Made by a program: the position numbers and the translations under genes. Source: Candidatus Proendomicrobium guianensium (GTDB taxonomy: Bacteria; Elusimicrobiota; Endomicrobiia; Endomicrobiales; Endomicrobiaceae). Taken from it: 5,019 bases of DNA. The notes beneath the pieces were generated by a model. The model had not been told where the DNA came from. It worked only from the letters and a program-made list of their open reading frames with translations, and made no database searches. Positions 1 through 4,427 of the stretch are shown piece after piece (position 1 is the first letter of the stretch; each line of letters begins with the position of its first letter). Location of the stretch: contig WQVR01000083.1 in assembly GCA_009785775.1 (NCBI GenBank), forward strand, positions 1 through 5,019. The letters are read 5' to 3'.

Positions 1-854
1 ATAGCTGATAAACTTACGCCCTCGCACATTAAAGCAAAGCCGCCACCTGAGGTGGATACCATAGCCCGCGCGCCTGCATAAGCCGCGCCAAGCCCCATGT
101 TTATTGCTGAAATTTCATCTTCGGCTTGTTCTGAAACAATGTTGAAATCTTTGGCAGTTTGTGCCAGAAAAGTAAAAACGCTTGAGCCTGGCGTCATCGG
201 GTAAGACGCTATGAAATCGCATCCGCCGGCAAGCGCGCCTATGCCTATAGCGTCTGCGCCGGAAAGTAGCATTTGCGATTTAACTGCGTCTGATTTTTGT
301 ATGTTAATTTTGCAGGGAATTTGTTTTGAAATATCGTAGCCTTTTCGCGCGGCGGAAATGTTTTTATTTAAAATATCTTCCCCTTTAGAGGAAAAACGTT
401 TTTTTAGCAATTCCTCGAAAAAACTAAAATCCACGCCGAAAAGTCCTAAAACTATACCCGTTGCGATGACGTTTGTAAAAAGCGCGTCGCCGATTTTTTG
501 TGCAGCTTCTCCAAGAGCTATGTCAAAAATTTCAAAACCCGGGGTGGTGATAAGTTTTTTGTCGGCAAGTATCAGCGTGCTTTCCGATAAACGCGCGGCA
601 AGGTGTTCTAAAGCATCATTGTCAAAAGGGATAGCAATATCTATACGTTTTGTGTAACATGCGGGCGCAACTGAGGTAATGCGAAGCTGGGTAGAGTTAC
701 TTCCCCCGCGTACGCGCGACATATACTCTTTGCTTGCGAAAATATTATACCCGAAAGACTTAAGCGCTTCAGATACCATACTTTCAACGGTTTGTATGCC
801 TGAACCCGCCGCTCCGCAAAGTACTATGCTGATGTCATTATCAAATGTTTTCAT
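1..854 (-). CDS. korA: 2-oxoacid:ferredoxin oxidoreductase, alpha subunit with fused gamma domain (partial, 3' end outside window)
   Basis: This enzyme oxidatively decarboxylates a 2-oxoacid (2-oxoglutarate or a branched-chain or aryl analogue) with CoA and passes electrons to ferredoxin in the cytoplasm. 284 codons are visible and the frame is open to the window edge. Residues 1 to about 185 form the gamma (catalytic) domain, with the glycine-rich start GAAGSGIQT (15-22) and the family signature KEYMSRVRGGSNS (42-54). From about 193 the alpha pyrimidine-binding domain begins, with YPMTPGSS (218-225), EQAEDEISAINMGLGAAYAG (242-261) and STSGGG. The gamma-alpha fusion is typical of the KorA/OAFO-type subfamily, usually about 550-600 residues, so roughly half is missing. 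ATG at 854 gives the expected N-terminus. No Shine-Dalgarno sequence precedes it, and the frame stays open upstream into the repeat block, so the start is good but not certain. The beta (TPP-binding) subunit should follow beyond position 1. Substrate specificity cannot be read here. Confidence 0.93.
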   Translation of the reverse strand, partial: MKTFDNDISIVLCGAAGSGIQTVESMVSEALKSFGYNIFASKEYMSRVRGGSNSTQLRITSVAPACYTKRIDIAIPFDNDALEHLAARLSESTLILADKKLITTPGFEIFDIALGEAAQKIGDALFTNVIATGIVLGLFGVDFSFFEELLKKRFSSKGEDILNKNISAARKGYDISKQIPCKINIQKSDAVKSQMLLSGADAIGIGALAGGCDFIASYPMTPGSSVFTFLAQTAKDFNIVSEQAEDEISAINMGLGAAYAGARAMVSTSGGGFALMCEGVSLSA

Positions 855-861
855 AAACTTA

Positions 862-884
862 AAAGGGGCGATACCTGCCCCCTT
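862..884 (-). promoter_or_regulatory. GC-rich hairpin just upstream of the korA start
   Basis: Read on the minus strand, AAGGGGGC, a 7-nt loop AGGTATC and GCCCCTTT form an 8-bp stem with one G-U pair, followed by TAAG and then the korA ATG 7 nt after the stem. It lies partly in the left terminal repeat. It occupies the place of a ribosome binding site and ends in a short T run, so it could limit translation or act as a weak terminator or attenuator in front of korA. Only the fold is visible; the role is inferred. Confidence 0.35.
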
Positions 885-898
885 CGCAATCCCCAGTG

Positions 899-924
899 TT
901 ACTTTTTGTCGCGACGAAAAGTAA
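899..924. repeat. 26-nt near-perfect palindrome with GTCGCGAC core
   Basis: The two 13-nt arms, TTACTTTTTGTCG and CGACGAAAAGTAA, are inverted copies with a single mismatch, which becomes a U-G pair in plus-strand RNA. The core GTCGCGAC is itself a perfect palindrome with no loop bases, which suits a cruciform or a DNA-binding site better than a normal RNA hairpin. It lies inside the inverted-repeat block, so it is probably part of that element. Confidence 0.6.
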
Positions 925-944
925 TCAAAAACGCAGACGCTTGG

Positions 945-984
945 CAGAGGAATGCACAAATGACAAGAAGTTAGCATCCCTCTG
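945..984. repeat. Stem-loop within the intergenic block
   Basis: CAGAGGAATGC (945-955) and GCATCCCTCTG (974-984) pair at 10 of 11 positions around an 18-nt loop. A second small perfect stem, GACGTT/AACGTC with a 6-nt loop, follows at 1009-1026. Neither has a T run that would make it an intrinsic terminator. They are listed because they add to the modular hairpin structure of the block. Confidence 0.45.
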
Positions 985-1057
985 AACAAACGAAACTGCA
1001 CAAGCACGGACGTTGCCGTAAACGTCAATAATCCGCGAAACAGCAAATGAATTTTAT

Positions 1058-1244
1058 GTTTTTGCCTTTGCGGTTAAAGCACCGTTCAGGCAGCTTATGA
1101 GCGAAAAATTTTTAAGTTTATCGTTTTTCGCATGTTTGAAGCGGGCAACCTCTATGCTGTTATAAACTGCCCGCAAGTTCGAAAAACGCTTAAAAATTTT
1201 CAAGCGATTGCCTGCCGTGTGCGCGAATTGCAAAGGCAAAAAAC
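1058..1244. repeat. 187-nt long imperfect hairpin
   Basis: Nested inverted arms pair in order: 1058-1071 with 1230-1244 (14 bp, one extra base), 1079-1082 with 1219-1222, 1087-1092 with 1209-1214, 1105-1116 with 1189-1200 (12 of 12), 1122-1130 with 1180-1188 (9 of 9) and 1141-1147 with 1168-1174 (GCGGGCA/TGCCCGC), leaving a 20-nt apical loop at 1148-1167. The fold holds on both strands, and neither end has a T run, so it is not a classical terminator. It could be the core of a miniature transposable element, an RNase III processing site, or a structured RNA. Confidence 0.6.
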
Positions 1245-1271
1245 AAGCTAGGGTATCGCCCCCTTTAACAA

Positions 1272-1850
1272 TTAAAAATTATCGCTCGAAAGTTCTTGAT
1301 AAGCTTGCGGATGCAAGCAAGCAGGGCAAAGTTCTACCGCCGCCGCGCTTTTATAAACGTAACCGCAATTGCGGCATTTCCACATAATATCGCCGCTTTT
1401 CTTAAATACTTCATTGTTTTCTATATTTGCTAAAAGCTTAAGGTAACGCTCTTCGTGGTGTTTTTCTACCGAAGCAATAAAGTCCCACGCTGTCGCGATA
1501 TCTTCAAAGCCTTCTTCGCGCGCTACTTTTGCAAAGCTTGGGTAAAGGTCTGAATGTTCTTCGTTTTCACCGTGTGCGGCCGCTTTTAAATTTTGAACGG
1601 TTGTGCCTATAACGCCTGCGGGAAAACTTGCCGTAATTTCAACTTCGCCGCCTTCTAAGAATTTAAAAAACCGTTTGGCGTGCTCTTTTTCATTGTCGGC
1701 GGTTTCAAGAAAAAACGCCGAAATTTGTTCGTACCCTTCTTTTTTAGCAACACCCGCAAAATAAGTGTAGCGCGTTCTTGCCTGCGACTCTCCCGCAAAT
1801 GACTTTAAAAGATTTTTTTCTGTTTGTGTGCCTTTTACGCTTTTTGCCAT
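1272..1850 (-). CDS. rbr: Rubrerythrin (NADH/rubredoxin-linked peroxidase)
   Basis: Cytoplasmic non-haem diiron peroxidase that reduces hydrogen peroxide to water with electrons delivered through rubredoxin. The 192 residues match the usual family length. The ferritin-like four-helix domain (about 1-145) carries the expected diiron ligands by motif: E21, E54 and H57 (ExxH), E95 and E98 in GENEEH, and E129 and H132 in the last helix. The C-terminal rubredoxin-like domain (about 155-192) has C159-x2-C162 and C175-x2-C178 with the typical CPACLHPQAY ending. ATG at 1850 fits the family start; AAGGAG lies upstream with a long spacing of about 13-15 nt. It starts 44 nt after the superoxide reductase gene ends, on the same strand, and is probably the last gene of the oxidative-stress operon. 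No residue looks defective. Confidence 0.97.
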   Translation of the reverse strand: MAKSVKGTQTEKNLLKSFAGESQARTRYTYFAGVAKKEGYEQISAFFLETADNEKEHAKRFFKFLEGGEVEITASFPAGVIGTTVQNLKAAAHGENEEHSDLYPSFAKVAREEGFEDIATAWDFIASVEKHHEERYLKLLANIENNEVFKKSGDIMWKCRNCGYVYKSAAAVELCPACLHPQAYQELSSDNF

Positions 1851-1894
1851 AATAATTGTTACTCTCCTTGTGGGTAGGCCACTATAATAAAATT

Positions 1895-2338
1895 TTATTT
1901 TATTTCTATTTCGTTATACCAAGAGCCGTGAATATTGCAATGCTCTATAACAGAAATTTTGCCTTTCGCGCTTTTTAAATTTAACATGGCGCCGGGGGCT
2001 GCGCTCGGGGCGCTCAAAAACACAGAGCCTGCGTATTTGTTATCTAAGTAAAAATATATGCCGGTTATGTGATGTTCGGGTAACATCGGGTGCGCAATTT
2101 CGCCTACTTTTGCGTGCACGCCCATAAAACCCTCGCCCATAAGTCCGCATTGCTCTATCAAAGTGATTTTAGGGATATGCTTTTTTTCGCTTTCGCCCGT
2201 TTCGGCCTTAAAATCGGGCATGTGGTAAGCGTTTTCAACTTCGGAAAACTTTTCTTTCGGAGACATACAAATGGGGCAAATTTCAGGAATACCGTCTAAA
2301 GAAATAAAACCGCATACGCCGCATACAATTCCTTTCAT
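1895..2338 (-). CDS. Superoxide reductase (desulfoferrodoxin/neelaredoxin family) with N-terminal rubredoxin-like knuckle
   Basis: Reduces superoxide to hydrogen peroxide at a mononuclear Fe(His)4(Cys) centre, with electrons from rubredoxin. Of 147 residues, 1-35 form a small rubredoxin-like domain (C6-x2-C9-G and C21-P-x-C24). About 50-147 is the catalytic domain, with ligands recognisable by motif: H54 (KKHIP), H83 (AHPM), H89 (PEHHI), C134 and H137 (CNIHG). Two points differ from textbook desulfoferrodoxin. The N-terminal site is of the rubrerythrin kind, not the CxxC...CC desulforedoxin kind. The usual EKHxP segment reads EKKHIP, so Lys sits where the conserved Glu is normally found two residues before the first His. 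A GGGAG ribosome site lies 5-6 nt before ATG 2338. It follows the Cys-rich small gene after 61 nt and precedes rbr, whose substrate is its product. The family is certain; symbols dfx and sor are both used. Confidence 0.95.
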   Translation of the reverse strand: MKGIVCGVCGFISLDGIPEICPICMSPKEKFSEVENAYHMPDFKAETGESEKKHIPKITLIEQCGLMGEGFMGVHAKVGEIAHPMLPEHHITGIYFYLDNKYAGSVFLSAPSAAPGAMLNLKSAKGKISVIEHCNIHGSWYNEIEIK

Positions 2339-2349
2339 GTGTTCTCCCT

Positions 2350-2363
2350 GGCGCCTAAGCGCC
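2350..2363 (-). other. Small hairpin in the leader of the superoxide reductase gene
   Basis: GGCGC and GCGCC form a perfect 5-bp GC stem with a 4-nt loop, in the 61-nt gap between the Cys-rich small gene and the superoxide reductase gene, just before the GGGAG ribosome site. There is no T run after it on the minus strand, so it is not a normal terminator. It may mark an mRNA processing or stability boundary. It is short and could be chance. Confidence 0.3.
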
Positions 2364-2399
2364 TGTAACGATTAGTTTTAAGCCTGCACAAAACACCTT

Positions 2400-2573
2400 T
2401 TATTTTAAGCACGACGGACAAATTTTATATTTTTTTGCAAAATAAGCGCCACAGTTTGTACACTTTAAAACATTTTGGGACGTTGCTTCTTTAGGTAGGC
2501 TGTTTTCAGACGCTTCAATGCTCTTTTGGCAAGAATGTTTTTTTGAACATGCTTTTTTGCAGGAGCATGGCAT
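2400..2573 (-). CDS. Small Cys-rich protein with C-terminal zinc-ribbon/rubredoxin-like knuckle
   Basis: I do not recognise a named family. The 57-residue frame starts at ATG 2573, 4 nt after the iscU stop codon, which suggests translational coupling; no good ribosome site is seen. It holds eight cysteines. Four are in a Lys-rich N-terminal segment (C3, C5, C9, C15, within MPCSCKKACSKKHSC). Four form a C-terminal knuckle, C38-x2-C41-G and C52-P-x-C55, ten residues apart, closely like the knuckles of the superoxide reductase N-terminus and rubrerythrin C-terminus. A polar linker (about 16-35) joins the two parts. There is no signal peptide or membrane segment. Its place between an Fe-S scaffold and a superoxide reductase suggests a small iron or zinc protein, perhaps an electron carrier or metal donor, but that is inference. 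Cysteine pattern, tight packing and strand favour a real gene. Confidence 0.75.
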   Translation of the reverse strand: MPCSCKKACSKKHSCQKSIEASENSLPKEATSQNVLKCTNCGAYFAKKYKICPSCLK

Positions 2574-2577
2574 GGCG

Positions 2578-2958
2578 CTAAGCTAGCCCGTGCTTTTTTT
2601 TGTATTCTTGCACCGCTTTGTGCAGGGCGTCTGCGCCAAGGTTTGAACAGTGCATTTTTGCGGGCGGCAGGCCCCCCAGTTCTTCGGCTACTTGCTGGTT
2701 AGTCATGGCTAAAACTTCATCTAAGGTTTTGCCTTTTGCCATAACGCTTGCCATAGAAGACACCGCAATAGCTGCCCCGCAACCGAAGGTTTTAAATTTT
2801 ATGTCTGAAATTTTATTATCTGTTACTTTTATGTAAAAAGTAATAATATCGCCGCACGCGGGGCTTCCTTCTTCACCAATGGCGTCGGCGTCTTTCATTT
2901 CACCGACATTGCGCGGGTTTGAAAAGTGTTCCATAACTTTTTCGCTGTAAAGTGCCAT
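2578..2958 (-). CDS. iscU: Fe-S cluster assembly scaffold, IscU/NifU N-terminal type
   Basis: Scaffold on which sulfur from a cysteine desulfurase and iron are built into 2Fe-2S or 4Fe-4S clusters before transfer to target proteins. The 126 residues equal a stand-alone IscU; the ferredoxin-like and C-terminal Nfu domains of full NifU are absent. The three cluster cysteines are present: C35 in GSPACGD (with D37), C60 in TFGCGAAIAVSS and C104 in AKMHCSNLGADAL. The LPPAK segment (97-101) corresponds to the LPPVK motif bound by the HscA chaperone in proteobacteria. AGGGAG stands 5 nt before ATG 2958. It lies 9 nt downstream of rubredoxin and 4 nt upstream of the Cys-rich small gene. No desulfurase, HscA, HscB or ferredoxin gene is in view, so its sulfur donor must be encoded elsewhere. 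The stress-operon setting suggests repair of oxidised Fe-S or iron proteins. Confidence 0.95.
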   Translation of the reverse strand: MALYSEKVMEHFSNPRNVGEMKDADAIGEEGSPACGDIITFYIKVTDNKISDIKFKTFGCGAAIAVSSMASVMAKGKTLDEVLAMTNQQVAEELGGLPPAKMHCSNLGADALHKAVQEYKKKHGLA

Positions 2959-2967
2959 AAAATCTCC

Positions 2968-3126
2968 CTAAATTTTTTCAAAAGCGCTTTTAGAAGCACT
3001 ACAAACCGGGCATACCCAATTTTCAGGTAGGTTTTCAAATGCGGTACCGGCCGCAATATTATTGTCTGTGTCACCCGTAGAAGGGTCATACACATAACCG
3101 CATATGGTACATTTATATTTTTCCAC
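2968..3126 (-). CDS. Rubredoxin
   Basis: Small cytoplasmic electron carrier with one Fe(SCys)4 centre and the usual donor to superoxide reductase and rubrerythrin. At 52 residues it has the classic rubredoxin length. Ligands are C6-x2-C9-G-Y-V-Y-D and C39-P-V-C42, with the conserved aromatic and acidic surface pattern (Y4, Y11, Y13, W37, F49) and the AAGTAFENLPENWVCPVC region intact. I place the start at GTG 3126, because GGAGG lies 6 nt upstream and the protein then begins M-EKYKCTICGYVYDP as in family members. A longer frame to ATG 3165 would add 13 residues and run back over the ribosome site and into the promoter -10. It is the first gene of the minus-strand operon, 9 nt from iscU. No rubredoxin reductase is visible. 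Confidence 0.97.
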   Translation of the reverse strand: MEKYKCTICGYVYDPSTGDTDNNIAAGTAFENLPENWVCPVCSASKSAFEKI

Positions 3127-3131
3127 TGTAA

Positions 3132-3136
3132 GCCTC
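3132..3136 (-). promoter_or_regulatory. Ribosome binding site that fixes the GTG start of rubredoxin
   Basis: GGAGG on the minus strand lies about 6 nt before GTG 3126, an ideal spacing. It decides for the GTG start over the upstream in-frame ATG at 3165. Confidence 0.8.
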
Positions 3137-3140
3137 CGAA

Positions 3141-3159
3141 ATACTATTATATATTGTAT
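3141..3159. promoter_or_regulatory. AT-rich imperfect palindrome, possible operator
   Basis: The 19-nt stretch begins ATAC and ends GTAT, with six of nine position pairs symmetric. It lies just downstream of the -10 box, over the expected start and early leader of the rubredoxin operon, where a repressor could block transcription. PerR and Fur boxes are also AT-rich palindromes, but this does not match either consensus well. AT-rich sequence gives such patterns by chance. Confidence 0.25.
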
Positions 3160-3164
3160 TGGCA

Positions 3165-3195
3165 ATTATAGCATTTTTAAAGTGCAATGTTTCAA
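3165..3195 (-). promoter_or_regulatory. Promoter of the rubredoxin-iscU-sor-rbr operon
   Basis: On the minus strand there is a perfect -10 TATAAT (3170-3165) preceded by TGC, giving an extended -10 (TGnTATAAT). TTGAAA (3195-3190) is a -35 candidate with a 19-nt spacer, longer than the best 17. The expected start near 3158 would give a leader of about 30 nt ending in the GGAGG ribosome site. No other good promoter was seen between 3126 and 1272 on this strand. Confidence 0.65.
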
Positions 3196-3248
3196 GGTTT
3201 TGAATTGTGTGTTTTATATATTACGGTTTAAGTGCCGTTTTGAATACT

Positions 3249-3261
3249 CCGCCTTAGGCGG
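3249..3261. promoter_or_regulatory. Palindrome abutting the dprA -35 box
   Basis: CCGCC-TTA-GGCGG is a perfect inverted repeat with a 3-nt centre, ending exactly one base before TTGACA. It could be an operator for a regulator touching the -35, or just a short hairpin. No known regulator site is recognised. Confidence 0.35.
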
Positions 3262-3291
3262 TTGACAATTTGCAAGTAAATAGTCTACAAT
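3262..3291 (+). promoter_or_regulatory. Sigma-70-type promoter of dprA-topA
   Basis: A consensus -35 TTGACA (3262-3267), an 18-nt spacer and -10 TACAAT (3286-3291) make a strong housekeeping promoter. Only 9 nt separate the -10 from the dprA ATG at 3301, so transcription should start within about 0-3 nt of the start codon. Confidence 0.8.
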
Positions 3292-3300
3292 GGGCACGCT

Positions 3301-4407
3301 ATGGAACTTGAAACCTACGCTATCATACGCCTTAGCCTTTGCCAAAACATAGGTGTAACGCGTTTTAATAATTTAATTGAGGCTTTTGGCTCGGCGGAAA
3401 ATGTGTTTAGTGCAGATGTTTCGGACTTAACGCAGGTTGAAGGTATTAATCCGCTTATTGCCCAAAATATATTAAATGAAAGTTCTAAAAAATTTGCGGA
3501 TTGTGAAATTGCGCTTGCTGCGCGCGAAAACGCCCGAATTTTAACCTTTAAGGATGCCGCTTACCCTGAGCAACTGCGTAATATCCAAGACAAACCGCCC
3601 ATAATATATGTTAAAGGTAAGCTTTTGGATAGTGATTTTCCATCAATATCTGTTGTGGGTTCGCGCAGGACAACAGTTTACGGCAAAAGTGTGGCGTCTG
3701 AATTTTCAAACTATTTTGCAAAAAGCGGTATTACCATAGTTTCGGGGTTAGCGCGCGGAATAGACACTTGTGCGCATATGTCTGCCTTAAATAATAATTC
3801 GCGCACTATAGCAATACTTGGCAACGGGCTTTTAAATTATTACCCGCCCGAAAACAAAAAACTACAAGATGAAATAGCTGAAAAAGGCGCGCTTATCAGC
3901 GAATTTCCTTTAAATTCGTTTTCAGACAGGCAAACCTTTCCGCGCCGTAACCGCATAATAGCGGCATTATCGGTGGCTACGCTTGTGGTGGAGGCGGGGT
4001 TGGCTTCCGGCGCTATGATTACCGCACGCATTTGCGCCGATTACGGCAGAGACGTTTTTGCCGTGCCGGGTAGCATTTACTCTAAATATTCGCAGGGCAC
4101 TAATGATTTAATAAAAAACGGGGCATTTGTGGCGCTTACCCCACAAGATGTTTTAAGCCAGATAAAAGAGTTCGCCCACTTGGCAAGCCCGCAAACACAG
4201 CTAAAACTGGAAGAAAACGTAAACTTTACACCGGAAGAACTAAAAATTTACGCTTTGCTTAAAAATGCGCCGGAAGGTTTAAGCCCTGATGAAATTTCGC
4301 TTAAAACAAAAATACCCATTTCAAAAATTTCAATAATTTTAGTAAACTTAGAAATCGCTTTGGCGGTACGTAGTGTTCCGGGCCAAAAATATACAATAAT
4401 AAGATAA
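3301..4407 (+). CDS. dprA: DNA processing protein DprA (RecA loader in natural transformation)
   Basis: DprA binds incoming single-stranded DNA in the cytoplasm, protects it and loads RecA on it. The 368 residues have the full domain order. An N-terminal helical SAM/HhH-like region (about 1-75) includes GVTRFNNLIEAFGSAENVF. The extended Rossmann domain (about 80-290) holds PPIIYVKG (99-106), SVVGSRRTTVYG (117-128), SGLARGID..AH (148-159), FPRRNRIIAALS (213-224), VVEAGLASGAMITA (229-242), FAVPG and GTNDLIKNGA (266-275). The C-terminal winged-helix domain is about 305-368. The common SGSL segment reads SGAM here, a mild change. ATG 3301 gives the normal N-terminus; no ribosome site precedes it, and the promoter suggests a leaderless mRNA. 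It is followed 20 nt later by topA, a pairing seen in many bacteria. DprA also occurs in bacteria not known to be competent, so competence is not proven. Confidence 0.97.
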   Translation: MELETYAIIRLSLCQNIGVTRFNNLIEAFGSAENVFSADVSDLTQVEGINPLIAQNILNESSKKFADCEIALAARENARILTFKDAAYPEQLRNIQDKPPIIYVKGKLLDSDFPSISVVGSRRTTVYGKSVASEFSNYFAKSGITIVSGLARGIDTCAHMSALNNNSRTIAILGNGLLNYYPPENKKLQDEIAEKGALISEFPLNSFSDRQTFPRRNRIIAALSVATLVVEAGLASGAMITARICADYGRDVFAVPGSIYSKYSQGTNDLIKNGAFVALTPQDVLSQIKEFAHLASPQTQLKLEENVNFTPEELKIYALLKNAPEGLSPDEISLKTKIPISKISIILVNLEIALAVRSVPGQKYTIIR

Positions 4408-4414
4408 ATATACC

Positions 4415-4419
4415 AGAGG
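4415..4419 (+). promoter_or_regulatory. Ribosome binding site of topA
   Basis: AGAGG lies 8 nt before the topA ATG at 4428, in the 20-nt dprA-topA gap. Its presence contrasts with dprA, which has none. Confidence 0.6.
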
Positions 4420-4427
4420 TAGTTAAA

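Larger units (their letters stand above)
859..1268. repeat. Non-coding hairpin-rich block bounded by 17-nt inverted repeats (MITE-like)
   Basis: The whole gap between rubrerythrin and korA is bounded by inverted repeats: TTAAAAGGGGCGATACC at 859-875 and its reverse complement at 1252-1268, matching 16 of 17. Both ends carry TTAA. The left end stops 4 nt before the korA ATG and the right end 3 nt from the rbr stop codon. Inside are successive hairpins: 862-884, 899-924, 945-984, 1009-1026 and a very long one at 1058-1244. I found no convincing protein; the open frames are by-products of the symmetry. The terminal repeats and lack of coding capacity resemble a miniature inverted-repeat transposable element or another dispersed palindromic repeat. 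A structured intergenic RNA between two co-directional genes is the alternative. Mobility is inferred, since only one copy is visible. Confidence 0.6.

Noticed and set aside
358..924. Plus-strand open frames opposite korA (358-657 and 679-924)
   Set aside because: They are antisense to a clear korA reading frame, have no recognisable domain, and the second runs into the repeat palindrome.
1054..1239. 61-residue minus-strand frame in the intergenic block
   Set aside because: It coincides with the long hairpin, has no family resemblance and no ribosome site, and is best explained by the inverted repeat.
1058..1244. 6S RNA (ssrS) candidate because of the length and long hairpin shape
   Set aside because: The pairing runs through almost the whole arm without the open-promoter-like central bubble, and no promoter or conserved 6S bases are recognisable.
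1058..1268. Intrinsic terminator after rubrerythrin
   Set aside because: Strong stems are present, but none is followed by a T run on the minus strand in this part of the block.
1886..1899. Perfect 14-nt palindrome AATAAAATTTTATT between sor and rbr
   Set aside because: It is pure AT, overlaps the superoxide reductase stop codon, and is expected by chance in such a sequence; no -35 box goes with the nearby TATTAT.
2090..2299. Plus-strand frame opposite the superoxide reductase gene
   Set aside because: It is antisense to a gene with all its metal ligands; no domain or start signal.
2600..3095. Frames overlapping iscU and rubredoxin (2600-2836 plus, 2895-3095 minus)
   Set aside because: They are out-of-frame shadows of two well-recognised proteins.
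3127..3165. Longer rubredoxin starting at ATG 3165
   Set aside because: The extension would be translated from the promoter's -10 region and across the GGAGG site; the GTG start gives the standard 52-residue protein.
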